Positions 53,031 to 62,322 of a stretch of 64,000 nt of DNA are shown here, in pieces (position 1 is the first letter of the stretch; each line of letters begins with the position of its first letter). The position numbers and the translations under genes were made by a program. Source of the DNA: an uncultured Spirochaetaceae bacterium. Lineage in GTDB: Bacteria > Spirochaetota > Spirochaetia > Treponematales > Treponemataceae. The notes beneath the pieces are model-generated. The model did no database searches and had not been told where the DNA came from. It worked only from the letters and a program-made list of their open reading frames with translations. The DNA lies in NCBI GenBank assembly GCA_902783155.1, contig CACZPR010000042.1, forward strand, positions 1 through 64,000, read 5' to 3'.

Positions 53031-55022
53031 CTACAAAGAATTTCTCCAGTTTGTCGTGATGTTTTCCAGCTGAACAAAATCGATTGAAAAATTCAGGTCC
53101 GCAGATTCGGTCGCAATTTTGTCCTCACGTCCTGCGGCATCAGAAATTTCTTTTGCCATTTTCACAAGGCTCTTTGATTTTATGAAATCACAAAGCTCCA
53201 TAAGTTTATCAGATTTTTCCACAACAAGTTTAAAATCAATATTATCCTGATTCAAAATATCTCGGATTTCACTCAGAAGCATTGAACTTTGTCTAAAATA
53301 TTTTTCCAGCGCCTCTTTTGCTTTTTCATTGTCGTTTCCAATTGTGTCCATAAACAAAGTTATGTCCCACATGTCCTCGACCTTGTTTTTTAGAGCAACC
53401 AAAGTCATAATCTGTTTTGCCTCTGGAACCGAAAGAACGGCCTTCCATTTTTCCAAAGTCGCACGGATTACATCCTTTTTGAACGGCTTGATTATTATAT
53501 CATTCATTCCCTGCTGACGGTACTGTGCAAAATCAGCCTCATCGTTGTTCGCAGTGCAGGCGATGATTATTCCCTGAAACTTTTTTTGCCTAAGCTCAAT
53601 CGTAGCGTCCAGACCACTTTTCACAGGCATGAGTATGTCCATAAAAATCATGTCTATGTCGGGATTTTCCGCAACAATTCCTACAGCCTGCTCTCCGTCC
53701 TCAGCAGAAAAAATTGTCGCGCCAAATTTTTTTAGGAAAGTCTCCAATATTTTTCGGTTAACAGGATGATCCTCGGCAACAAGAATCTTCAATCCAGCGG
53801 CAACATTTTTGTCTTTGTCTTCCGCATTTTTTACCGCATTGTGTGTGTCCGTCTTTTCAAAAATGCTTGGCTCAGTTTCAATCGGCTGCAAATCAAGAGG
53901 AACAATGAAGGCATCCTCCAGCATGTTCAGAAGCGCGGTTCTTTTTATTGGCTTGTAGATATAACCGTTGAACCAGTTGAGCAATTTCATTTTTGCATCA
54001 CCACCCATCTGGCCTTCGGGAACCATCAGATAAAGTTTCATGCTGTTCAGCGAAATATTTTTTGTAATTTCAGCCGCAAGCCTCCAGCCATCCATGTCGG
54101 GCATAATCATGTCGATAAATGCAATCGTGAAAGGCTCCCCAATCTCCGCGGCAAATTTTAGTTTCGCAAGAGCCTCTTTCCCACTCGCAACAGTCGTGAC
54201 ATTTTTCAAACCCATGGACCTAATTTTTTCTTCCAGACTTAGGAGGCTTAGACTTGAATCATCGACAATCAAAAGTTTTGCGGACTCCGGTGCATCAAGT
54301 GTAAAACTTTTTTCCGGATTGAAATTGGAAATCTCAAGCGGCAATGAAAAATAAAAAATGGAACCACCGGAAGGATTGTCCCTAAGCCCAATTTTTCCGT
54401 GCATTATGTCCACAAGATTTTTGCTGATTGAAAGGCCAAGTCCAGTTCCACCGTAACGTCTTGTCGTGGAGGAATCCACCTGATAGAAACTGTCGAAAAT
54501 CATTGTCTTTTTTTCTTTCGCAACACCGATTCCTGAATCCATCACCTCAAAATAAATATCACCATCCACCATGCGCAAAGAAATTTGGACATATCCATGG
54601 CTTGTAAATTTGACCGCATTTTTTGCAAGATTCAAAAGTATCTGCTGAACGCGGGTCGGGTCGCCGGTAACAATTTTTGGCAGAGAATAATCAATATTCG
54701 TTATGATTTCAAGATGCTTTGAAAATCCTTCAATGCTGATTAAATCCGCAACATTTTCTGTCAACGCAATTATGTCAAAAGGAATGTTTTCCAGACGAAA
54801 ATCGGACAAAGAAATTTTTGTGTAGTCCAAAACATCGTTGGCAAGCTGGAGCAAAATATTGGAGCTGAATTCAATCTGCCGGACATATTCCAGCTGTTCC
54901 TTGTTGAGTGCCGTGTCCGCAAGAAGCTCCGTCGTACTGATTATTGTCTGGATTGGTGTGCGGACCTCATGCATTGTGCTTGACAAAAATCTAATATCCG
55001 CTTCTATTGTATCGCTATTCAA
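53031..55022 (-). CDS. Sensorless hybrid histidine kinase (HisKA-HATPase-REC-REC-degenerate Hpt)
   Basis: 663 residues from TTG 55022. The open frame extends to 55127, but it would run through the purL terminator and purL's own end. No membrane or sensor domain precedes HisKA (H-box TMHEVRTPIQTI). HATPase has NLAKNAVKF and GTGLGLSISKN. Two receivers follow: IVDDSSL with FIDMIMPDMDG, and VAEDHPVN with FMDILMPVKSG. The C-terminal helical bundle looks like Hpt, but where HxLKG is expected it reads SDKLMEL, with no phospho-His. It would be soluble and controlled by a partner. GGGGT is the only ribosome-binding candidate. Confidence 0.8.
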   Translation of the reverse strand: MNSDTIEADIRFLSSTMHEVRTPIQTIISTTELLADTALNKEQLEYVRQIEFSSNILLQLANDVLDYTKISLSDFRLENIPFDIIALTENVADLISIEGFSKHLEIITNIDYSLPKIVTGDPTRVQQILLNLAKNAVKFTSHGYVQISLRMVDGDIYFEVMDSGIGVAKEKKTMIFDSFYQVDSSTTRRYGGTGLGLSISKNLVDIMHGKIGLRDNPSGGSIFYFSLPLEISNFNPEKSFTLDAPESAKLLIVDDSSLSLLSLEEKIRSMGLKNVTTVASGKEALAKLKFAAEIGEPFTIAFIDMIMPDMDGWRLAAEITKNISLNSMKLYLMVPEGQMGGDAKMKLLNWFNGYIYKPIKRTALLNMLEDAFIVPLDLQPIETEPSIFEKTDTHNAVKNAEDKDKNVAAGLKILVAEDHPVNRKILETFLKKFGATIFSAEDGEQAVGIVAENPDIDMIFMDILMPVKSGLDATIELRQKKFQGIIIACTANNDEADFAQYRQQGMNDIIIKPFKKDVIRATLEKWKAVLSVPEAKQIMTLVALKNKVEDMWDITLFMDTIGNDNEKAKEALEKYFRQSSMLLSEIRDILNQDNIDFKLVVEKSDKLMELCDFIKSKSLVKMAKEISDAAGREDKIATESADLNFSIDFVQLENITTNWRNSL

Positions 55023-55043
55023 TGTCTTGACCCCATTGCATCT

Positions 55044-55078
55044 AAAAAAAGGGGACAAGATAAAAATACCTTGCCCCC
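55044..55078 (-). terminator. Terminator after purL
   Basis: On the minus strand GGGG-c-CAAG (55078-55070) pairs with CTTG-t-CCCC (55059-55051), followed by T7. It starts six bases after the purL stop and lies between purL and the kinase. Confidence 0.8.
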
Positions 55079-55084
55079 CTACGG

Positions 55085-58000
55085 TTATGCGAAGTATGAA
55101 ACTCCTGCCGCAAACAGATTCTGGCAAGAATTTTCTTTTGGATTTTCAAGCGGATTTCCTGCGATGTTCTTAATCAAATCAACGCTGGCTCCGTTTTTGT
55201 CATTTCCGACCGTGCGTTCGCTGTGTCCCATTTTTCCAAGGACATGACCATCCGGGCTTGTGAGTCCTTCGATTGCAAAAAGACTTCCGTTCGGATTGTC
55301 CGGCTCACTGATTGACGGGATTCCGTTTTCATCGACGTACTGTGAATAGACCTGTCCGTTTTTGAAAAGCTCTTCCGCCATTTTTTCACTGACAACCACG
55401 CGTCCTTCACCATGGCTTACAGGAACCAAATGGATTCTTGGATCCAAAACTGTTTCGTTCAATGCCCATGGACTTGTTGCGCTGACCATTCTTGTGCGTA
55501 CCACACGGCTGATGTGGCGGCCAATCTTGTTGAAAGTCAAAGTCGGTGTCTCGTCGCTCATGTCACGGATTTCACCGTAAGGAACAAGACCCGTCTTTAT
55601 CAATGCCTGGAAACCGTTGCAGATTCCAAGAAGAAGTCCGTCGCGGTTTTTGAGAAGATCCATCAACGCATCGGCAACCCTGTGTTCGCGGATTACGTTC
55701 GCAATGTATTTTCCGGAGCCGTCGGGTTCGTCACCAGCAGAGAATCCACCGGGGATTGCGACAATCTGGCTCTTTTTGATTTCGGCACTGATTGCTTCAA
55801 GGCTTTCTGCAATGTCCTGCGGAGTTCTGTTTTTGAACACCATGATTTTTGTTTCCGCGCCATTCAGATTGAAAGCACGTGCCATGTCGAACTCACAGTT
55901 GTTTCCCGGGAAAACAGGAATTACGACTTTTGGTTTTGCCTTTCCGATTTTTGCCGTAAACGTTTTTCTTGCCTCCGCCAAACTTGGATGCTCACTAAGA
56001 GCATATTTCGGAAGTGCAGGCTGTTCTTTTGCGCCGCTCACAGGTGGGAAAACCACTGCAAGTTTTGATTCCCATGCTTTTTCGATTTCTTCAATGCTGA
56101 TTGTCGCACCGAATACTGAAATTGATTTTTCATCCTGGGTGGCTCCAATCTTTGTGACCGTTCCTTCAACAAAATCAGAAAGCATGTCAAGGGCTTCGGA
56201 ACTTTCAACGATGATTGAACCGTAGAGCGGAGTGAACAGATCCCTTGAATCAACGTCGTGATCCATTGATGCTGCCGTAGGACTTGCGCACACCGTCGTT
56301 ATGTTCGCACCAATCTTGTTTCCCATCGCCATCTTGCTGACTGCCTCTGCAATTCCACCGGGACCAACCGGATACATCGCGCTGATTTTTCCTTCGGAGT
56401 TCAGTTTGTAAAGCACGTCGCTGTTTTCTGCGAAGGTTTCAAAATCTGGGGCAAGCTCTTCTGAGTAAGGCACTGAAACCAAATAGATTCCGTCTCCCGC
56501 TTTTTTGAATGAACCTGATGTTACGTTTTTGACTTCATCAGTTGTTACGGCAAAAGAAACGAGTGTGTGTGGCACGTTGATATGCTCGAATGTTCCGCTC
56601 ATGCTGTCCTTACCGCCGATGCTTCCGGTACCCATTGCCTTCTGTGCGTCCAATGCTCCCAAAAGTGCGGCTGCTGGATATCCCCAAGTTTTTTCGCTTA
56701 CTGCACGACCGAAGAATTCCTGGAAACTCAATCGGCATGAATCAGCTTTTCCACCGAGGGCAGTGATTTTTGCAAGTGAAGAAAGGACTGCAATCTGTGA
56801 ACCGTGCCATGGACTCCACTGTGAAACGCGCGGGTCAAATCCGAATGTCATAAGGCTTACAGTTGATGTTTCCCTTGGTGAAAGAACAGGAATCTTTGCG
56901 GCCATACCTGCTTCAGGACATGACTGATATTTTCCTCCGTAAGGCATGAGCACTGAACTTGCGCCGATTGAACCGTCAAATCTTTCGCCCAATCCACGCT
57001 GAGAACAACATGCCAAATCAGAAATATTTTCAATCCAGGCCTTGTGCACTGCACTTGAGTCTGAATCAGCATTTAATATAGAAGAAACTGATTCAAGCGG
57101 ATTTACCAACGGAGATTTTTCCTGTGCCGCCGGAGATTCGATTTCTGCAACTGCTTCGTGAGGCGCACCTGCCGTGTCGATGAAAGAGCGGTCCAAATCA
57201 ACGATTGTATTTCCGCGCCATTTCATAACCATGCGGTTTGTATCGGTGACCGTCGCAACAACGACTGCATTGAGATTTTCCGCATTTGCCGCCGCGATGA
57301 ATTTTTCAACGTTCTCTTTTTTTACGACGACGGCCATTCTTTCCTGGGACTCGGAAATTGCAAGCTCGGTTCCATCAAGGCCTTCATATTTTTTCGGGAC
57401 CGCATCAAGGTTGATGTCCAATCCGGGAGCGAGTTCTCCAACGGCAACGGAAACACCGCCTGCACCAAAGTCATTACAGCGGCGAATCATCAGGCAGACA
57501 TCCTTGTTGCGGAAGAGCCTCTGGATTTTTCTTTCCTCAACGGCGTTTCCCTTCTGAACTTCGGCAGCAGCAGTTGTAACGGATTTTTCCGTGTGGACTT
57601 TTGATGAACCCGTAGCACCACCAATTCCATCACGTCCAGTTCCGCCGCCAAGCAAAATGATTATGTCTCCGGCCTCTGGTGTTTCTCGAAGGACCAAATC
57701 AACAGGGGCAGCTGCAATAACGGCACCAAGCTCCATGCGTTTTGCGACATAGCCCGGATGGTAGATTTCCTGAACCTGTCCAGTCGTAAGTCCAATCTGG
57801 TTTCCGTAGGACGAAAATCCCTGTGCAGCTTCGCGGGTGAGTTTCATCTGCGGAAGTTTTCCCGGAAGAGTTTCGTTCAGAGGAACAGTCGGGTCTGCTG
57901 CACCTGTTACGCGCAATGCCTGATAAACCCATGAGCGTGCGGAAAGCGGATCACGGATTGCTCCACCGATACAAGTTGCCGCACCTCCGAACGGTTCGAT

Positions 58001-59056
58001 TTCCGTCGGGTGATTGTGAGTCTCGTTTTTGAATTCCAAAAGCCAGCGTTCAACAGCTTCAGGTGAATCAGGAGAAATTTTATTTCCGCTTGAATCTGTC
58101 GTGTAATGCACGTCAATAAAAATCGAACATGCGTTGTTTTCTTCGCTGACTTCAAGATTTTCAAGAAGACCGTGCTTCCGTAAGTATTTCGCACCGATGC
58201 AGGCCATGTCCATGAGAGTGACTTTTTTGTCCTTGCGGTCTGCATAAAGGTCTGTGCGCATCTCGGTGTAGTTTTTGAGCGACGAGCGGAACAAATCAGC
58301 ATAAGGACCGTCGTCAATTTTTATGTCCTTGAGGATTGTGTTGAAAGTCGTGTGGCGGCAGTGATCTGACCAATATGTGTCCAGCACGCGGATTTCAGTA
58401 ATCGTCGGATTGCGCTTTTTTGAAATGAAATAATCCTGAAGCCACTTGATGTCGGCATAGTCCATTGCAAGACCGAGCTTCTGTCTGTACAGTTCAAGGC
58501 TGGTTGAATCAAAATCGATGAAATTGTTTACAGTTTCTATGTCGCCGGGAACTGTGGTTTCCATTTTGAGCGTTGTCGGTTTTTTGTCATTGACTATGAG
58601 GCGGCTGTCAACCGGGTTAATCAGGTAGTGCTGGATTTTTTCAACGTCCGATGCAGAAACATTTCCTTCAAGGATTACAATCTTTGCACAACGGACACGC
58701 GGCGGTTCAGTTCCGACTTTTGCAAAAGAACTCATCCCCTCGCGCAGGAGTGAAAGACACTGTTCCGCAGAATCTGCACGCTGGTCGTACTGTCCCGGAA
58801 GATATTCCCAGATAATCTGTGTAGCACCGTCAGGAATTTCCAGCGTCTCAAAGAAAACATTGTCGCTCTGAGGCTCGGAAAAAATTCTGGTTGTAGCCGC
58901 ACGACCGACATCTTCAGAAACGTTTTCCACATCATACCGGTTCAGATAACGGACCCCGGTCACTCCGCCAATTCCCAAAAAACTGCTGATTTCAGCATAA
59001 ATACGGTCAGCTTCAATGGTAAAGCCAGCCTTTCTTTCTACATAGATACGAAACAT
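55085..59056 (-). CDS. purL: Phosphoribosylformylglycinamidine synthase, single-chain
   Basis: 1323 residues from ATG 59056 (MFRIYVERKAG, the normal start of this family). The synthetase halves carry FKNETHNHPTEIEPFGGAAT, GDIIILLGGGTGRDGIGGAT and GGKDSMSGT. The C-terminal glutaminase has LLLGICNGFQAL with the catalytic Cys and SHGEGR with the His. It converts FGAR to FGAM with glutamine and ATP in purine synthesis. The large single-chain form is used, not PurS/Q/L. Its promoter puts the start of the mRNA on the ATG; no ribosome-binding site. Confidence 0.95.
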   Translation of the reverse strand: MFRIYVERKAGFTIEADRIYAEISSFLGIGGVTGVRYLNRYDVENVSEDVGRAATTRIFSEPQSDNVFFETLEIPDGATQIIWEYLPGQYDQRADSAEQCLSLLREGMSSFAKVGTEPPRVRCAKIVILEGNVSASDVEKIQHYLINPVDSRLIVNDKKPTTLKMETTVPGDIETVNNFIDFDSTSLELYRQKLGLAMDYADIKWLQDYFISKKRNPTITEIRVLDTYWSDHCRHTTFNTILKDIKIDDGPYADLFRSSLKNYTEMRTDLYADRKDKKVTLMDMACIGAKYLRKHGLLENLEVSEENNACSIFIDVHYTTDSSGNKISPDSPEAVERWLLEFKNETHNHPTEIEPFGGAATCIGGAIRDPLSARSWVYQALRVTGAADPTVPLNETLPGKLPQMKLTREAAQGFSSYGNQIGLTTGQVQEIYHPGYVAKRMELGAVIAAAPVDLVLRETPEAGDIIILLGGGTGRDGIGGATGSSKVHTEKSVTTAAAEVQKGNAVEERKIQRLFRNKDVCLMIRRCNDFGAGGVSVAVGELAPGLDINLDAVPKKYEGLDGTELAISESQERMAVVVKKENVEKFIAAANAENLNAVVVATVTDTNRMVMKWRGNTIVDLDRSFIDTAGAPHEAVAEIESPAAQEKSPLVNPLESVSSILNADSDSSAVHKAWIENISDLACCSQRGLGERFDGSIGASSVLMPYGGKYQSCPEAGMAAKIPVLSPRETSTVSLMTFGFDPRVSQWSPWHGSQIAVLSSLAKITALGGKADSCRLSFQEFFGRAVSEKTWGYPAAALLGALDAQKAMGTGSIGGKDSMSGTFEHINVPHTLVSFAVTTDEVKNVTSGSFKKAGDGIYLVSVPYSEELAPDFETFAENSDVLYKLNSEGKISAMYPVGPGGIAEAVSKMAMGNKIGANITTVCASPTAASMDHDVDSRDLFTPLYGSIIVESSEALDMLSDFVEGTVTKIGATQDEKSISVFGATISIEEIEKAWESKLAVVFPPVSGAKEQPALPKYALSEHPSLAEARKTFTAKIGKAKPKVVIPVFPGNNCEFDMARAFNLNGAETKIMVFKNRTPQDIAESLEAISAEIKKSQIVAIPGGFSAGDEPDGSGKYIANVIREHRVADALMDLLKNRDGLLLGICNGFQALIKTGLVPYGEIRDMSDETPTLTFNKIGRHISRVVRTRMVSATSPWALNETVLDPRIHLVPVSHGEGRVVVSEKMAEELFKNGQVYSQYVDENGIPSISEPDNPNGSLFAIEGLTSPDGHVLGKMGHSERTVGNDKNGASVDLIKNIAGNPLENPKENSCQNLFAAGVSYFA

Positions 59057-59063
59057 AGGAATT

Positions 59064-59092
59064 ATTATAGAAGAAAAGCCGGGGTTTTTCAA
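59064..59092 (-). promoter_or_regulatory. purL promoter, leaderless arrangement
   Basis: On the minus strand TTGAAA (59092-59087), a 17-base spacer and TATAAT (59069-59064). The predicted start at about 59057 is one base before ATG 59056. Confidence 0.8.
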
Positions 59093-59107
59093 TTGAAAAA
59101 TGGGAGA

Positions 59108-59701
59108 CTAGAAAAACACTCCCTTGACAAAAATCTCTATGCCAATCCCAATCAAAATTAGTCCGCCAAGTATTCCAGCCTTGTCCGCAAGTTTTGTTCC
59201 AATTTTTTTTCCAATGACTATTCCAAAATAACAGAACAAAAAAGTCATCGCAGCAATTATGAGACACGCGACAAAAGCCATGACAAATCTATATTCATCG
59301 ATTGTGAATCCGACAGAAAGCGCGTCTATTGATGTGGCAATTCCCTGAACAAAAAGAAGTTTAAAGCTGAGGGGATTGTTTTCTTCGTTCTGCTTTTCTT
59401 TTTTGAAGATTGCCTCAATCAACATTTTTCCACCGATAAAAAGCAAGAGAAAAAGCGCAATCCATGGAATGAATTTCTGGACCTTTGAAAATGCGTTGAC
59501 AATCGTGTGGACACAGAACCAACCGACAAGCGGCATTATGAACTGGAAAAAAGCAAACACTCCGGCAATGAGGCAATGTTTTCCGCGAGTCAAATTTGGT
59601 CTGGTCAATCCGTGGGTCATTGAAACAGAAAAAGCGTCCATCGCAAGTCCCGCACCTAAAAGTATGCTGTTCAAAAAAAACATTATGTCCCAGTCCTGCA
59701 T
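59108..59701 (-). CDS. mntP: MntP-type manganese efflux pump
   Basis: 197 residues with six membrane helices. GLAMDAFSVSMTHG and TSIDALSVGFT hold the two conserved Asp of the MntP family in a duplicated three-helix layout. It exports Mn2+ across the cytoplasmic membrane. GAGGTG precedes ATG 59701 by eight bases; a second ATG at 59683 is closer to usual MntP N-termini. It is downstream of two CNNM/CorC genes. No yybP-ykoY riboswitch is visible in the 48-base gap. Confidence 0.88.
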   Translation of the reverse strand: MQDWDIMFFLNSILLGAGLAMDAFSVSMTHGLTRPNLTRGKHCLIAGVFAFFQFIMPLVGWFCVHTIVNAFSKVQKFIPWIALFLLLFIGGKMLIEAIFKKEKQNEENNPLSFKLLFVQGIATSIDALSVGFTIDEYRFVMAFVACLIIAAMTFLFCYFGIVIGKKIGTKLADKAGILGGLILIGIGIEIFVKGVFF

Positions 59702-59749
59702 TTTAATTCACCTCAATTTTATTTACCGATTCTACCAAAAAACAATCGA

Positions 59750-61036
59750 TTATCCAAAGCTAATTTTTATTCTCACAGAAACAATTCTCCGGGCCGCCTG
59801 GTCCTCGACCATAAAAATTATTTTGTCCTTTTTGTAGACTTCGCCAATCGACGGAAGATACCCAAAATGCTCCAAGAGCCATCCACCCAAAGTGTTGTAG
59901 TTTTCGCTATCCAGATTCAGATTCAAAACATCGTTCACATCATCCAGTTTCATGTCACCCGGAACCAAAAATTCATTTGTGTTGATTACGCTTATTCGTT
60001 TTTCGGGAGCAACATCCGTTTCTCCATATTCATCCGTTATGCGACCAAAAACAGCGCGAAGAATGTCATCCATCGTAACAATTCCGGCAGTTTCGCCATA
60101 TTCGTTTACAACGATTGAAAAATTTTCTTTTTCTTTTTTAAACATCCTGAGCAAATCAACTGCGGTCATGCTTTCGGGAACAAACAGGCAACGGCTCATG
60201 CAGATTCGGACAAAATCCTGACTCTTGCGAATTTCGGGGATTGCAAAAAGAACAGACTTGTAATGCAGCACACCAATTATTTTTTCACGCGGACCAGGTT
60301 CTCCATCAATTACAGGCAATCTTGAATAACCGGATTCAGCAAAGGCTTTCAAAGTTTCCTCATACGAATATACCGAACCCACGTACCGTATAAACGAGCG
60401 ATGTCTCATTATGTCTTTTGTCTGCAAATCGGAGAACTCAAAGATTCTGTCCAGCATGTCTTTTTCGTCAGTCTCAAGAGTTCCTTCGTGCTGACCGACC
60501 GCGACCAAAGTTTTCAGTTCATCCTCGGTAATCAGCGGCTGCTTGGTTTTGAAAATCGTGCGCTCAATAAATTCAAGGAATCGTGAAAGCTGCTTAAAAA
60601 TCCAAACCACCGGGAAAAATATTTTTTGGATGATTATTATTATCGTCGCACTTCCCTGCGCAACTTTTTTTGGTTTTGCAGCCGCAAATGTCTTTGGAAT
60701 TATCTCGCTAAAAATAATAATCATTATGCTTGTAAGGGCTGTCCCGTAAGTCACATAGCGGCTTCCCAAAATCTTTAAGGAAAATGCGGTTGAAAGAGAA
60801 GAAAGAAGAGTCGTCACAAGATTTGTTCCAATGAGGACGGTCGAAATCAAAATGTCCAGATTGTTCCGCAGCTTGAAAATTTTTTTTGAATTCTTTTCGT
60901 TGGCCTTAAGCATCTGTCGTGCGGTGATTTTTGAAATCGAAGTGAACGCAGTCTCTGTTGCGGCAAAAAAAGCTCCACAAAAAATCAAGAGAATCTGGGC
61001 AATCAGAGTGCAGATTATGAAAACTGTTTCGCTCAT
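59750..61036 (-). CDS. CNNM/CorC-family membrane protein (second copy)
   Basis: 428 residues: an N-terminal DUF21/CNNM membrane domain (about 1-190), a CBS-domain pair with IGVLHYKSVLF and VVNEYGETAGIVTMDDIL, and a C-terminal CorC/HlyC domain (LVPGDMKLDDVNDVL). The family is tied to Mg2+/Co2+ transport or sensing. GGGAGG precedes the ATG, which overlaps the stop of the paralogue upstream. Together with mntP this makes a divalent-metal block. Confidence 0.85.
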   Translation of the reverse strand: MSETVFIICTLIAQILLIFCGAFFAATETAFTSISKITARQMLKANEKNSKKIFKLRNNLDILISTVLIGTNLVTTLLSSLSTAFSLKILGSRYVTYGTALTSIMIIIFSEIIPKTFAAAKPKKVAQGSATIIIIIQKIFFPVVWIFKQLSRFLEFIERTIFKTKQPLITEDELKTLVAVGQHEGTLETDEKDMLDRIFEFSDLQTKDIMRHRSFIRYVGSVYSYEETLKAFAESGYSRLPVIDGEPGPREKIIGVLHYKSVLFAIPEIRKSQDFVRICMSRCLFVPESMTAVDLLRMFKKEKENFSIVVNEYGETAGIVTMDDILRAVFGRITDEYGETDVAPEKRISVINTNEFLVPGDMKLDDVNDVLNLNLDSENYNTLGGWLLEHFGYLPSIGEVYKKDKIIFMVEDQAARRIVSVRIKISFG

Positions 61037-62319
61037 TCTTCCTCCCCGGTCTTTTTTGTCAGACGGATTTTTGCAACACGTTTGTCGTCCATTTTCAGAA
61101 CAGAAAAATTATACCCCTCGGCAGAAATTGTGTCCCCCTCTTCCGGAATGCGTCCAAGTTTTTCGGATATATATCCACCTATGGTTTCGCAATATTCGGA
61201 CTGTAGTTTTATCCCAAGCTGCTCGTTCAAATCAACAAGGCGGGACTGGCCATCAATTTTTCCTCCGCTCTCATTTTTTATAACAACCTCAACACGGCGG
61301 GCATAGGGCTTGTACTCATCGGCAATGGGTCCAAAAATCTCACGGGCAATATCCTCGGTCGTAAGAATTCCGTCGGTTCCAGAATATTCGTCAATCACAA
61401 CGGCCATGCTCTGGTGGTTTTCCTCAAGCATCTGCTGTATGCCGGACATTTTTTTTGTTCCCAAAATAAAAAGCGGTGGACGCATGATGTTATGTACAGA
61501 AAAACCGGTGCTGTCGTTGTTGTAAAAAAGCAGGTCCTTCATGTAAAGTATTCCGACAATATCATCAATGCTTTCGCGGTAGACAGGAAATCTTGAAATC
61601 AGATTGCGTTCCGAAAATTCAATAACCTCCTTGTAGCTCGCACCAATGTGTATTGCCTGGATATTTTTTCGCGGAGTCATAATGTCCTTTGCGGCAAGGT
61701 CTGAAAATTTAAACACACGCCGCATCATGTTTTTTTTGTTGCGGTCAATCACACCCTGCTCACCGCTGACTTCAATAAAAGTCTTAATTTCTTCCTCGGT
61801 AAAACTTATGCTTTTTTCTTTTGTGTTGATTTTAAAAATACGCAAAATCCCCTGGGATATTTTTGTAAAAATAAAAACAAAAGGTGTCAAAATCTTTTCG
61901 ACAACAAAAATAAATCCGCTGAAAAAAAATGCAATTGCCTCCGGGTGGTGTGTAGCGATTGTCTTTGGAGTGATTTCACCAAAAATCAAAAGAAGCATTG
62001 TCGCCGCAAAAGTCGCAATTCCAATTCCCGCATTGCCGAACCAATGCAACGCAAGATACGCAATTATTGACGAGATGATTACGTTGACAATATTGTTTCC
62101 CACAAGCAAGGTGTTGATTAAACGTTCCTTGTTGCTCAAAAGATTCCAGACTCTTGTTGCCCGTTTGTTTTTTTTGTTTTTCAAAAAGCGGACCCGCAGT
62201 TTGTTTATGGAAAGAAAAGCAGATTCCGTCGCCGAAAAAATCATCGAAAGAATTATACAGATTCCGGCGATGGTCAGCAGAAGCCACATTGGCACTGACG
62301 ATGCAAGGTCACTCCCCAT
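61033..62319 (-). CDS. CNNM/CorC-family membrane protein (first copy)
   Basis: 428 residues, same layout as its neighbour: CNNM domain (LSMIFSATESAFLSINKLRV near residue 20-40), CBS pair (GILYMKDLLFY, VVIDEYSGTDGILTTEDI) and CorC/HlyC domain. A tandem duplication or heteromeric pair with the downstream gene is likely, given equal length and 4-base overlap. The ATG at 62319 is used; an ATG at 62289 is a possible later start. Confidence 0.85.
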   Translation of the reverse strand: MGSDLASSVPMWLLLTIAGICIILSMIFSATESAFLSINKLRVRFLKNKKNKRATRVWNLLSNKERLINTLLVGNNIVNVIISSIIAYLALHWFGNAGIGIATFAATMLLLIFGEITPKTIATHHPEAIAFFFSGFIFVVEKILTPFVFIFTKISQGILRIFKINTKEKSISFTEEEIKTFIEVSGEQGVIDRNKKNMMRRVFKFSDLAAKDIMTPRKNIQAIHIGASYKEVIEFSERNLISRFPVYRESIDDIVGILYMKDLLFYNNDSTGFSVHNIMRPPLFILGTKKMSGIQQMLEENHQSMAVVIDEYSGTDGILTTEDIAREIFGPIADEYKPYARRVEVVIKNESGGKIDGQSRLVDLNEQLGIKLQSEYCETIGGYISEKLGRIPEEGDTISAEGYNFSVLKMDDKRVAKIRLTKKTGEEE

Positions 62320-62322
62320 TGA

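Noticed and set aside
55023-55127. Longer N-terminus of the hybrid kinase
   Set aside because: It would be coded by the purL terminator hairpin and the end of purL; no domain is visible there.
56505-57604. Several 120-220-residue plus-strand frames inside purL
   Set aside because: They are antisense shadows of a well-conserved enzyme and lack any family pattern.
59702-59749. Manganese riboswitch before mntP
   Set aside because: The gap is too short for a yybP-ykoY element and shows no matching motif.
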